Assembly (NCBI RefSeq): GCF_002211365.1
Contig: NZ_LOKZ01000023.1
Coordinates: forward strand, 248,001-312,000
Direction: 5' to 3'
DNA from: Rhizobium sp. R711
GTDB taxonomy: Bacteria > Pseudomonadota > Alphaproteobacteria > Rhizobiales > Rhizobiaceae
DNA length: 64,000 nt
Below are positions 24,041-33,323 of this stretch, piece after piece (position 1 is the stretch's first letter; every line of letters begins with the position of its first letter). The notes under the pieces are model-generated. The model was not told the DNA's origin. It worked only from the letters and a program-made list of their open reading frames with translations, and did no database searches. A program made the translations under genes and the position numbers.

Positions 24041-25432
24041 ATGGAAATTGAACTGAATTCAGTCCACCTTGCCGGCAAACAAAAAGCTGCTGTTCCAGAC
24101 AATTACTATCCGAACACCGACACTCGTCGATATCGAGTAAGCGTGTTTGGCGCCGGTTACGTCGGTTGCGTTTCCTGCGCATGCCTCAGCAGGGATGGCT
24201 TTGCCGTCATCGCTGTTGATCCCGACCGGTTCAAAGTCGAGCGTCTTGCCGGAGGCGAAGCTCCGATCGTCGAGCCGGGATTGAATGAATTGCTGCAGAG
24301 CGCCCACGCAAGCGACCTGTTGAGCGCAACGCACTCCGCCGCCGATGCCATCACCGATACCGACATCTCGTTTTGCTGTGTCGGAACGCCAAGCCTGCCG
24401 GACGGCACGTTGAATACCAATCATGTTCGTCAGGTCTGCGAAGACATCGGCAAGGCCCTGCGACATAAAGCCGAGTTCCATATCGTTGTGATGCGCTCGA
24501 CCATCCTTCCTGGGACAATGGAAGAGCTTGTCATTCCAACTTTGGAAAAAGCCTCGGGGAAGATTGCCGGACGTGATTTCGGCATTGCCTACTACCCCGA
24601 ATTCCTGCGTGAAAGCACGGCAATCGCCGATCACGACAAGCCTGGCGCCATCGTCTTTGGCCAGTATGGAGACGACATGCGCTCCATTGAGGTCCTCAAG
24701 GTTCTTGTCGGCCATAGCGGGGTCACACCGCATGTCATTCCAATGCGCAGTGCCGAAATCGTCAAATATGCGAACAACTGCTGGCATGCCGTAAAGATCA
24801 GCTTTTCGAATGAGATCGGCAATATCTGCAAGGCCAAGAGCATTGACAGCCATGTCGTCATGGACGTGCTTTGCTCGGATACGCGTCTGAACATATCGCG
24901 GGCCTATATGACGCCGGGTTTCGCCTATGGCGGCTCTTGCCTGCCCAAGGATCTCAGGGCTTTGACCGCGCTCGGCCGTTCGATGAACGTGCCAACACCG
25001 GTGTTGGACGCAGCAAGGCTCGCCAATATCATGCAAATCGATCACGCCCGTTCGCTCGTCGAAGGCGCATCGCACGAGGCAATCGGCTTCATCGGCGTGA
25101 CCTTCAAGGCCGATACGGACGACCTCAGGGAAAGCCCGCTGCTCGAACTCGTCGAAGGCTTTCTTGGCAAAGGCAAGGACGTGTCGATCTACGATCCGAA
25201 CGTTGCCAGGGATGCGAACCAGGGCCGCAACTTCCTCAAGCACATCGCGCCGCTGCTCCACGAAACCATAAAGGATGTCATCGCGCGATCCGAGGTCATT
25301 GTGGTCGGCAACAAGTACCCCGGTCTCAACGATGCAATCGAGACCGCCGGCAAGCCGGTGACAGTCATCGATCTGGCACGTATCGACAAGCCCGAGAACA
25401 AGAACGTCATCTACCACGGCCTGTGCTGGTGA
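24041..25432 (+). CDS. algD: GDP-mannose 6-dehydrogenase, AlgD-like
   Basis: From ATG 24041 the product has 463 residues, with a 30-residue extension before the family start RYRVSVFGAGYVGCVSCACL. An in-frame ATG at 23984 is also possible. It has the NAD-binding GAGYVG (37-42), VGTPSLPDG, YPEFLRESTAIADHDKPG, and the catalytic cysteine at about residue 300 in GFAYGGSCLPKDLRAL. The C-terminal half includes TFKADTDDLRESPLLELVE and ends in YHGLCW, as AlgD ends in GICW. These details fit GDP-mannose dehydrogenase better than the UDP-glucose enzyme. It would make GDP-mannuronate in the cytoplasm, the substrate of the Alg8-like synthase that follows. Confidence 0.85.
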   Translation: MEIELNSVHLAGKQKAAVPDNYYPNTDTRRYRVSVFGAGYVGCVSCACLSRDGFAVIAVDPDRFKVERLAGGEAPIVEPGLNELLQSAHASDLLSATHSAADAITDTDISFCCVGTPSLPDGTLNTNHVRQVCEDIGKALRHKAEFHIVVMRSTILPGTMEELVIPTLEKASGKIAGRDFGIAYYPEFLRESTAIADHDKPGAIVFGQYGDDMRSIEVLKVLVGHSGVTPHVIPMRSAEIVKYANNCWHAVKISFSNEIGNICKAKSIDSHVVMDVLCSDTRLNISRAYMTPGFAYGGSCLPKDLRALTALGRSMNVPTPVLDAARLANIMQIDHARSLVEGASHEAIGFIGVTFKADTDDLRESPLLELVEGFLGKGKDVSIYDPNVARDANQGRNFLKHIAPLLHETIKDVIARSEVIVVGNKYPGLNDAIETAGKPVTVIDLARIDKPENKNVIYHGLCW

Positions 25433-25541
25433 CGCGACGCTGGTCGCCCGGTGCGGCCGGCGCTCCTGTTCAAGCAGACGCAAAATGGGAGTCCGAGCAC
25501 TTCTCGTCGCATGGTTTGCAGGAACATCGAGGCAGAAACCT

Positions 25542-27212
25542 ATGGCAGAAACGCAATATGCCGATGGCTATGGACCGATTGCCACACCAGTCGATCGTCT
25601 GCTGGCGTCACCGTCCGGCGCACGAGGTGCCGCCGCCGCTTCGGGTTTCGTCGCCTGGAGCGAAGGTCTCGAAGCACATCTCGCTTACATTGCTCTGCTC
25701 TTGAGCATCGCCTGCATCACGCCCCTCGACAGTCTTGTCAGTGCTCATTCCGGCGCCCTCTTCGGCTTCGGTCTCCTGGCGGTCTGGCGCTACGGTTGGG
25801 GCCTCACGCATTTTGTGCGCTCCAACGTCTACCGCTCGATTGTCTTTCCGAAGATGCGCGCCAAGGCCGAGGATGCAATGCGCAAGAGCGCCACAATGCT
25901 CGGCGATCAGCACGTCTTTTTCCTTGTCACCAGTTTCCGCATCGACAGCGATACGACGGCCGCCGTTTACCGCGCTGCATTCGAAGCAGCAAAGTGCGCG
26001 CCAGGTGGTGCGACCGTGGTGGCTTCAATTGTAGAGATGGGAGATCAGCGCCTCATCCAGTTGCTCTACAAGCTGATCTGCGGCGAAGACACTGATATTC
26101 GCCTCATCATCACCCGCATAGCCGGCACCGGCAAGCGTGATGCCTTGGCTTACGCGTTCCGCGCCATTTCGCGACAGGAGCCCAAGGCCGACGACGTGGT
26201 GGCCGTCATCGATGGCGACTCGATCGTTCCGCCTGATCTTGTCAGCAAATGCGTGGGCTTTTTTCGGACGGACGACAATGTTGGCGCGCTTACAACGGAT
26301 GAGGTCTCACGCGTCCACGGTAAGGCAAGGTTCCACATCTGGTACAGCCTGCGCTTTGCCCAGCGCCACATTCTCATGTCGTCGAACGGGTTGTCGCAAA
26401 AGGTACTGACATTGACCGGGCGCATGTCGATGTTTAGGGCGTCGATCATCTGCAATCCCGATTTTGTCAGGCAGGTCGAATCCGATTACGTCGATCACTG
26501 GCGGTTCGGCCGCCTGAATTTCCTGACCGGGGACGACAAGTCGAGCTGGTTCTGGTTGCTACGCAACGGCTACAGAATGCTCTATATTCCCGACGTCGTC
26601 GTTGCCACCGTCGAGGAGCCTCCGTCCAAACTCTTCTTACTGGCTGCGACTCAACTGATGGTGCGCTGGTTCGGCAATATGCTGCGCACGAATTCACGGG
26701 CGCTTGCATTAGGCCCGTCGAAGGTCGGCTTCTTTACATGGTGGACGATCTTCGATCAACGCGTCTCGATGTGGACCTCGCTGGCTGGGCTGGCAATGGT
26801 GCTTCTCGTCGGCCTGTTCGAGACACCCTTTGCCTTTCTGATCTACCTTCTTTGGGTGCTCGCCACGCGTTACCTGTTGACGCTAATGCTGTTCAACTCG
26901 CGCCGCCGCGTTTCGGCCTTCTATCCCTTCTTCATCTATTTCAATCAGATCTACGGATCGATCATCAAAACCTATATTTTCTTCCACCTGAACAAGCAAA
27001 GGTGGACGCGCCAGAAGACCACACTTGAGGACGGCAGGACACGTTTCGACGGCCGCGCACGCGAAGTTTCTTCCGCACTTGTTCATGTTCTCGCCATCAC
27101 GCTTTTCATAACGATTGTCGCTCTCGTTCTGGGGCAATTGGAAATTCCAAACGCATCCATACTTGCAATGGCCTACGGGCTGGACCCCGAGAAATTGAGG
27201 GACTGGATATGA
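25542..27212 (+). CDS. alg8: Alg8-like mannuronan synthase (GT2)
   Basis: The likely start at 25542 (MAETQYADGYG) gives 556 residues; an in-frame ATG at 25485 would add 19. Two membrane segments come first, then a GT2 domain with DGD at residues 224-226, TLTGRMSMFRAS, the TGDDKSSW motif (GDD near 330-332) and the QxxxRW-type acceptor motif QLMVRW (371-376). At least four membrane segments follow. Together with RFAQRHILMSSNGLSQKVL and WFGNMLRTNSRALALGP, this matches Alg8 of Pseudomonas closely. It should polymerise mannuronate and move the chain across the inner membrane together with the Alg44-like protein. The stop overlaps the next start (ATGA). Confidence 0.9.
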   Translation: MAETQYADGYGPIATPVDRLLASPSGARGAAAASGFVAWSEGLEAHLAYIALLLSIACITPLDSLVSAHSGALFGFGLLAVWRYGWGLTHFVRSNVYRSIVFPKMRAKAEDAMRKSATMLGDQHVFFLVTSFRIDSDTTAAVYRAAFEAAKCAPGGATVVASIVEMGDQRLIQLLYKLICGEDTDIRLIITRIAGTGKRDALAYAFRAISRQEPKADDVVAVIDGDSIVPPDLVSKCVGFFRTDDNVGALTTDEVSRVHGKARFHIWYSLRFAQRHILMSSNGLSQKVLTLTGRMSMFRASIICNPDFVRQVESDYVDHWRFGRLNFLTGDDKSSWFWLLRNGYRMLYIPDVVVATVEEPPSKLFLLAATQLMVRWFGNMLRTNSRALALGPSKVGFFTWWTIFDQRVSMWTSLAGLAMVLLVGLFETPFAFLIYLLWVLATRYLLTLMLFNSRRRVSAFYPFFIYFNQIYGSIIKTYIFFHLNKQRWTRQKTTLEDGRTRFDGRAREVSSALVHVLAITLFITIVALVLGQLEIPNASILAMAYGLDPEKLRDWI

Positions 27213-28339
27213 ACGTCGTCAAATTCGAAGCGGATGTACAACGCCAGCACGCGCGCTACAAACTCCCGTTGAAATGCGTCATTGACGGGTACCGATACAA
27301 CTGCCTCGACTGGTCGGTCGGTGGCATAGGCGTCGCTACCGGAAAGACAGTCCTGCCCGAATTCAAAACGTTCCCGATCGATCTTGAATTCCCTTTCGAT
27401 GGCTTTGTCTTCACGTTAAGGGTCGACGCCCAGGTTCGCTATTGTGAACCTACGAAGGGACGCACCGGCTTTCAGTACATGTCCCTGACAGAGGAACAGC
27501 TGCGTTTTTTACGCTATGTGCGCGATGCTCATCTGTCTGGCGAAGTGGTCGCGCTCGACGATATCCTCGACCTGTCGAGCCGGTCCATGGACCCCCGCAC
27601 TCGCAAGAAGGAACCCAGTCCGCAGGATCAGTCCGCCGGTCGGAGGTACAAAGCAGCTGCCAAGCAGTCGTTGCGCATCGCGTTGCCGGTGGCACTCGGC
27701 CTTGGAGTAGTGTTTTTCCTGTGGGGCGCGATTTATCAAAAGCTCTGGACCTTCCGCGCCGATCAATCGCTTGTGACCATTGATTCGGCGGCCATGATCG
27801 CGCCGTCGGACGGTGTCGTGACAAATATCGTGACACAAGGGGCCGTGAAGGCGGGTGATCCGGTGGCGACGATCCTGCCGACCGCCAATAACCGCAGCGT
27901 TACCGTGCTGGCCCGCTGTGACTGCGTCATTCAGGACGTTCAGGTAGGATTGGACAGCCAGGTCCGAGCTGGACAACGACTTCTTTCTCTCAGCATGCAG
28001 AATGCCAAGCCACACATCGTGGCAATGGTCGATTATTCCCAAGCGCTACGCCTCTATATGGGCGCGCGTGTTCTGGTCGAGTTGCCGCATGGCGGTAAAC
28101 TCTCGACTGCAACCATCCGGCAGTTGCCGAAGCTTACAAGCACCGATCTGACGTCTGGAAACAAGATCCCGATCAACATCGACGTGGGTGAAGCCGATCT
28201 CTCCTCGATCGTGGGGACGCCTGTATCAGTGCGATTTGTGCAGTCGCCGCGGGCGAACGCAAGCCTTTTCAAAATGCTGAAGAATGTCATTGGCATAACC
28301 GGCACAGCGAGCCATCAGGTTGGCGAAACAAACGGATGA
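27209..28339 (+). CDS. alg44: Alg44-like PilZ c-di-GMP receptor and co-polymerase
   Basis: The 376-residue protein begins with a cytoplasmic PilZ domain in which both c-di-GMP-binding motifs are intact: RxxxR as RQHAR (residues 12-16) and DxSxxG as DWSVGG (34-39). One membrane segment follows at about 155-177, then a periplasmic HlyD/membrane-fusion-like domain (IAPSDGVVTNIVTQGAVKAG). This is the architecture of Alg44, which must bind c-di-GMP for alginate polymerisation. It overlaps alg8 by four bases. The polymer is therefore probably made only when c-di-GMP is high. Confidence 0.92.
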   Translation: MNVVKFEADVQRQHARYKLPLKCVIDGYRYNCLDWSVGGIGVATGKTVLPEFKTFPIDLEFPFDGFVFTLRVDAQVRYCEPTKGRTGFQYMSLTEEQLRFLRYVRDAHLSGEVVALDDILDLSSRSMDPRTRKKEPSPQDQSAGRRYKAAAKQSLRIALPVALGLGVVFFLWGAIYQKLWTFRADQSLVTIDSAAMIAPSDGVVTNIVTQGAVKAGDPVATILPTANNRSVTVLARCDCVIQDVQVGLDSQVRAGQRLLSLSMQNAKPHIVAMVDYSQALRLYMGARVLVELPHGGKLSTATIRQLPKLTSTDLTSGNKIPINIDVGEADLSSIVGTPVSVRFVQSPRANASLFKMLKNVIGITGTASHQVGETNG

Positions 28340-28419
28340 GGGAGAGTTCCTGTCGGTGAAATGGCATCGGAACGATCGACAATCCGCCAAGGGCGAGGCA
28401 GGTTAGGGAGTGAACTCGA

Positions 28420-31400
28420 ATGAGCACAAAACAATACTTCGCCGGACTGACGGTGTCGGTTTTGACCGTGGCCGCGCTCTTCGGCACAGTCGGGACGTAT
28501 TGTGCATTGGCTCAGGCATCGGATAGCGTTCAGATCGTCGAGAAAATCCGGCAATCCGTTCTGGATGTCGACAAGGCCAGGACACCTGCCGAGCGGATCA
28601 AGGCCTATGACCGCACCCGCGACCAATTCGCTGCCCTTTCTGTAAGCGCGAAAGGAGGAGATGAGGCAGCCAAAGCGATCATTGCTGATCTTGAGGCAGA
28701 CGGCATTACTGCCGACGTCCTCACAACAGGAACGCTCAGTGCCATGCTCTCGAGCCTCGCAGACAAGGGCGCCGATCCAGACGCTCGGGTGACGGCGAGG
28801 CTGAGAATCGATGACCTTATCGATGCCGTATCGGCGCCAGTACTTAAGGTATCGGCGCTAGCGGACTATGCACGACAAATCGCAAAGGACCATGACGCCG
28901 CTTTGATCCTCTTGGAAAGGGCACTCGATACCGGCACAAAGATTGCCTCGGCTCAAGAGAAGAATGCCGCGCTCAATAACATCGCACAGGTCGGCGCCTA
29001 CGTCGAACCGAAGCTGACGTCGAACATCGTAAACAAGGCCGTCGGCAGCATGTGGCCGGCACGCATGCGTGGATTTGCCCGCTATGATATCGCCCTCAGG
29101 CTGCTTGGGGACAAGAAACTCGGCAAGAAGGACATCAAGGACGCCAAGTTCGACGACATCTCGGCTGCGATAAAAGCCGAACTCAAAGCTGGCGGGATCG
29201 AGGAAGCCTTGCTTCTGGCGCTCGCCGTCGATCCGGAGTCTTCCGAACACCGCGCGGATGCACTCAACAACGTCTTGAGCGAAGCGCTCAAGACAAATGC
29301 AGTGAACCTGTTTCCGGTTTTTGCCACAAGCCTTGCCGATCGAAGCGATCAGGAAGATCTCATCGTGCGCATCGTCAAGAACCGTGTCGATGCTGACCGC
29401 CTGATCGACGCGACCGCAATGACCGACGCGATGGAACCCGGGCCGGCGCTTGCTGAAATCGACTTTACCCTCGCCGCCGAACTCGGCGATCGTGGCCTGG
29501 CGAAGATGGCGTCGCAGCAATATGACCTTGGCGCGAAGATTGTCGAAACGCTCGACGGCGACGCCAGGGAGGCAGCGCTGATTGCCGCGATCAACGGAGC
29601 AACGGGCCTCAAGCGCTTCGATGACGCCCAAGCCTTCGCAAGTCAGCTGAGGGACGTGAAGGGGGCGTCGAATGCCCTTGGCAACCTTGCCAAGGCGTTG
29701 GCAGACAGCGACGATTTGAAGAAGGCTGAAGCACTCCTTCCGCGGATCGCTGCCCGCAAAGACCATGAGCAGGCGCTCTCGGGGATCGGCCGCGCCAAGG
29801 CGCGCCAGGGCGACCTCGATGCCGCAACGAGGATCGCCGGCGAGATAACAAACGACGAAGACAAAGGCCGCGTACAGTCGGAGATCGTCCGTGTCTTGGC
29901 GCGCAATGGCAAGATCGACGATGCAATGGGTCTGGCAAGCTCCATCGAGCAACCGGAATATCGCGTCGAGGCCCTTCTTCGGCTTGCCAAGGAAATATCT
30001 GGTAAGAATGGAGAACGAAAGGCAGCTGATGTCGTTGACCAGGCGATCGCCTTTGCCGGGGCCGTTGACACGCCAGACCAACGTGATGGCTTGTTCTTTG
30101 ACATCATCGACTATCTGTCGAAGTCCAACCAGATCGAGCTTGCCAAGAAGCTTGTGACGAAGATTTCCGACGAGAAGTTGAAAGCGAAAGCAGCAGGTCG
30201 CATCGCAAGCCGGGCTGCGCTGTCCGGTGACACCAAAAGCGCCATCGCCTATTTCGACAGTCAGCCTGCCCGCGGTGACGAGCGATCGAAAGCCGAGGTG
30301 TTGATCGCCGCCGCCAGCGATCCTGACTATGTCAAGACGGCCATTCTCGCCACCCGAGATATTCGCGATCCGATGCTGCGTGTGCGCACGTTTCGAGCAA
30401 TTGCACAGGCGCAGTTGCGCCATCTCGACCGCCTGGGCTTCGGGACGGGCAAGGGTGAGCCCTCAGACTATAAAGACCGGCTGAACAAGGTGTCATCGAA
30501 GGTGGAAAACGAAGGTCTGCAGAGCCCTTCACAGGCCCTCTTCAGTGATGGCCTCATGTCGCTTCGTACGACAGCCTTGCTGAGCGCTCCGCCCGGTCAA
30601 TATGGATATCCCGACATAGGCAAGACGGCGGCGACGACGCGCTCGATGCTACCGCTGCCGACCCCTGGTCGAATATCAATCACACTGGGAAATCTTAGTC
30701 CTTATGAAAGCAAGTTCATGGAGGATCTTGCCGGCGGATTTACAGGCCTTTCTCATGCCGCCCGTGCGCAAGGGCTTCTCTATCCACGGATAATCGTCAT
30801 CCAGAGCGGCACCTATACGCTTGGCAGTCTGGCAATGCAGCTGGACAGCGTTGCAGGACAGCCAATGGTCGTACGCGAGGGCGATATCGTCACCCTTCGC
30901 GCGCCACTGCTCGTTGGCGAAGGGGCGGCCTTGATCCTGTCGGGGCAGGAGGCATCCATCTATCGCTTGTCGGCGACCGCTGGTGCCTTTGTCGCGGTTG
31001 CCGGTAAGCTCTATATCCAGGACACGACCGTAACATCATGGGATGAGGTGCTGCAGAAGCCACGCAATTCCACCAAAGACACACGCGGGGTATTCCGGCC
31101 ATTCATCGTTGGCTGGAGTCATTCGGAAATGTATGTCGGCGGATCGGTTCTCGATTCCCTGGGATATGCAGCATCCAAGTCATTCGGACTGACCTTTTCG
31201 GCCGGGCCGAAGACAATCGCCAAGGCTCGAGAGCAATTGCCAAATCCGACGGGCATTGTCGTCGAGAACTATTTTCATAACTTCGAGTACGGCTTTTATT
31301 CCTACGAAGCCGATGACATCTCGCTCATTGGCAACGAATACGCAAACAACGTCCTTTACGGCGTCGATCCGCACGACCGCTCAAAACGACTCCTGATCGC

Positions 31401-32160
31401 GCTTAACACCGCGCATGACACGATGGTGAAGCACGGCATCATCATTTCTCGCAGCGTCGATGCCAGTTGGAAGGTCGGCAACGTGGTGTTTCACAACAAA
31501 GGCTCCGGCCTGATGCTCGACCGCGACAGCGTGGACAATCTTGTCTACGGCAATCTTTCCTTCGAGAACGACCAGGATGGCCTGACGTTCTTCGAGAGTA
31601 GCTGCAATCTCGCTGTTGCCAACGCCTTCATCGAAAATGGTCGCTCCGGTGTGCGAATGCGCAATAGCTGGGACATCGCCGTCTACGACAACTCTATCGT
31701 CCGCAACAAGCTTGAGGCGATCAGCGGCTACATCAGCGACCTGTCGCTTGCAGAAGGTGAGCACAAGCGCGACCTCGTCATGGACCCCTATGTGCCGCTG
31801 ACGACCTTTACCGCGTCGGGTAATGTGATCTCGGGGAATGGCAAGGGAATAAAAGCTGCCGGTGTCTCGGGTCTCACATTGGCAAACAATGAATTCCGCA
31901 ACCAGGAAGGGCGTCTGCTGGACGGTGACACACGCCCGTTCGAGGGACACGTGCTGCGGTTCAACGAAGACCAGAACGTGTCGATCGCATCTACTTGCCG
32001 TCCGCAGCGGCCGCTCAACTACGAGTGTGCTTTCCGGCAGGCGGGATACCTCGGAGAAAACGACGCCCTCTTCTTTGACAGCAAAAGCTCCGGCAACTGC
32101 ACGGACGCTCGCGGCTCCGTACAGTTCGAAAGTTTCCATGGAAAAGGAGACAACAGTTGA
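28420..32160 (+). CDS. algG: AlgG-like mannuronan C5-epimerase fused to a large helical-repeat domain
   Basis: The 1246-residue exported protein has a signal peptide (cut near CALAQA, residue about 34). Roughly 650-700 residues of short amphipathic helical pairs resembling TPR/Sel1-type solenoids follow. A right-handed parallel beta-helix fills about residues 740-1220. The C-terminal part matches AlgG closely: GFYSYEADDISLIGNEYANN, the catalytic DPHD at 983-986 (GVDPHDRS), KHGIIISRSVDASW, LMLDRDSVDNLVYGNLSFEN and SGVRMRNSWDIAVYDNSIV. AlgG converts mannuronate to guluronate in the periplasm and forms part of the export scaffold. In Pseudomonas AlgG lacks such an N-terminus; the repeats may replace AlgK-like scaffold contacts, which is inference. 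Confidence 0.85.
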   Translation: MSTKQYFAGLTVSVLTVAALFGTVGTYCALAQASDSVQIVEKIRQSVLDVDKARTPAERIKAYDRTRDQFAALSVSAKGGDEAAKAIIADLEADGITADVLTTGTLSAMLSSLADKGADPDARVTARLRIDDLIDAVSAPVLKVSALADYARQIAKDHDAALILLERALDTGTKIASAQEKNAALNNIAQVGAYVEPKLTSNIVNKAVGSMWPARMRGFARYDIALRLLGDKKLGKKDIKDAKFDDISAAIKAELKAGGIEEALLLALAVDPESSEHRADALNNVLSEALKTNAVNLFPVFATSLADRSDQEDLIVRIVKNRVDADRLIDATAMTDAMEPGPALAEIDFTLAAELGDRGLAKMASQQYDLGAKIVETLDGDAREAALIAAINGATGLKRFDDAQAFASQLRDVKGASNALGNLAKALADSDDLKKAEALLPRIAARKDHEQALSGIGRAKARQGDLDAATRIAGEITNDEDKGRVQSEIVRVLARNGKIDDAMGLASSIEQPEYRVEALLRLAKEISGKNGERKAADVVDQAIAFAGAVDTPDQRDGLFFDIIDYLSKSNQIELAKKLVTKISDEKLKAKAAGRIASRAALSGDTKSAIAYFDSQPARGDERSKAEVLIAAASDPDYVKTAILATRDIRDPMLRVRTFRAIAQAQLRHLDRLGFGTGKGEPSDYKDRLNKVSSKVENEGLQSPSQALFSDGLMSLRTTALLSAPPGQYGYPDIGKTAATTRSMLPLPTPGRISITLGNLSPYESKFMEDLAGGFTGLSHAARAQGLLYPRIIVIQSGTYTLGSLAMQLDSVAGQPMVVREGDIVTLRAPLLVGEGAALILSGQEASIYRLSATAGAFVAVAGKLYIQDTTVTSWDEVLQKPRNSTKDTRGVFRPFIVGWSHSEMYVGGSVLDSLGYAASKSFGLTFSAGPKTIAKAREQLPNPTGIVVENYFHNFEYGFYSYEADDISLIGNEYANNVLYGVDPHDRSKRLLIALNTAHDTMVKHGIIISRSVDASWKVGNVVFHNKGSGLMLDRDSVDNLVYGNLSFENDQDGLTFFESSCNLAVANAFIENGRSGVRMRNSWDIAVYDNSIVRNKLEAISGYISDLSLAEGEHKRDLVMDPYVPLTTFTASGNVISGNGKGIKAAGVSGLTLANNEFRNQEGRLLDGDTRPFEGHVLRFNEDQNVSIASTCRPQRPLNYECAFRQAGYLGENDALFFDSKSSGNCTDARGSVQFESFHGKGDNS

Positions 32161-33323
32161 AGAATGCGGCTCCTTCCATCGTCAAGGCACGTAGCCGGAT
32201 CGCCCTTGCCGCTGTCATTGTCAGCGCAACGATGTTGCCGGACTTGATAGAGGCGTCAGCAACGCAGACGTCGAACGGCGGTTATCAAGGTCTGTTTGAC
32301 GTGCAGGCACGCAAAGCCTTTCTCGCACACAATCCATCATCCGATGCGCGAAAGGCCTGTCTTGCGGTCGACGCCGACGCCAAGTGGCTGAGCATCGATA
32401 TCATCAAGGGTCTAACAACCACAGAGGGATACGGCACGGACCGATCCGGCAACGAGTACGCATGGGCGATCATGGTCCTGTCCGGGCGAGCGCTCGCTGG
32501 GGACCAGGGCGCCGAGGAAATGCTCAAGACCTTTCTTCTGAAATGGGCTGACGCCGGCGCATTCTTTGAAACCGAGAAAATTCATGATGCCTATTATGCC
32601 CTGAAGCGCTTGATGCTGCCGACTGTGGTGGCCTTCTCGATCATCCGCGACGGGCTCAGCGATGAGGAAACGCAGAAGCTGATCGCCTGGATCGATCCGC
32701 TGGTTCGACGCACTGATCAGATTTTCGAGGGAAGCGTCGACTACAATAATCACCGCTATCTCGCTGACAGCGTCCTGATGGCCTGGGGAAGCCTGACAGG
32801 CGACCAGGAGCTCTACCAGAAGGGGCTCGACCGCTTTCGTGTCATTTTGGACGATGCACGGGTCGATGGCAGCCTGCCTCTCGAAACCCGTCGCGGCGCC
32901 CGCGCACTCTGGTACATGCGCCAATCGCTGACCAGCATGACGGTCATGGCCGAAATTGCAGCAGGCGGGCAAAACGATCTCTTCGACGCCACGGCGACCG
33001 ATGGAAAGAAGACGTCGATCTGGACGGTCCTCTCCTACTGGATGAATGGCATGACCAACCCGATTCTGGTCAAAGCCTACTCCGCCGAAAACTACATTCC
33101 CGGACCAGAATGGGATTTCACGCGGCCGGATTTCGGCTTCCTCGAAAACCGGGGCAACGGACGGCACTATCTGGCGTTTCTCGAAGCGCTCGCCGTTCAT
33201 GCGCCAGCAAACTTCACGCAACGGCGCGCCGCAGCCCTTCTCGAAAGAGAAGGAGCAAACGAGCGTCCTCTCATCGATGAATTCGCCGGCGGCAACGCCA
33301 CATGTTTCTGGAGGTTGGGATGA
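32157..33323 (+). CDS. algL: AlgL-like periplasmic alginate lyase
   Basis: The 388-residue protein starts at TTG 32157, overlapping the epimerase stop (TTGA), with GGAGA upstream. It has a signal peptide (to about residue 38). The alpha/alpha-barrel lyase motifs of AlgL (PL5) are recognisable: VDYNNHRYLADSVLMAWGSL with Asn197-Asn198-His199, then DGSLPLETRRGARALWYMRQ with the catalytic-type Tyr253. These align with NNHSYW and ELKRRQRALAYH of Pseudomonas AlgL, although the second histidine after the tyrosine is Met here. It would cut polymer misplaced in the periplasm. The stop overlaps the next start (ATGA). Confidence 0.82.
   Translation: MKNAAPSIVKARSRIALAAVIVSATMLPDLIEASATQTSNGGYQGLFDVQARKAFLAHNPSSDARKACLAVDADAKWLSIDIIKGLTTTEGYGTDRSGNEYAWAIMVLSGRALAGDQGAEEMLKTFLLKWADAGAFFETEKIHDAYYALKRLMLPTVVAFSIIRDGLSDEETQKLIAWIDPLVRRTDQIFEGSVDYNNHRYLADSVLMAWGSLTGDQELYQKGLDRFRVILDDARVDGSLPLETRRGARALWYMRQSLTSMTVMAEIAAGGQNDLFDATATDGKKTSIWTVLSYWMNGMTNPILVKAYSAENYIPGPEWDFTRPDFGFLENRGNGRHYLAFLEALAVHAPANFTQRRAAALLEREGANERPLIDEFAGGNATCFWRLG

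Noticed and set aside
24059..25483. A 474-codon open frame on the minus strand
   Set aside because: It is the antisense shadow of the AlgD-like gene; the plus-strand frame has all family motifs and the minus translation has none.
28858..30423. A 521-codon minus-strand open frame
   Set aside because: It lies entirely inside the epimerase fusion gene in GC-rich DNA and shows no domain or signal; long antisense frames are common here.
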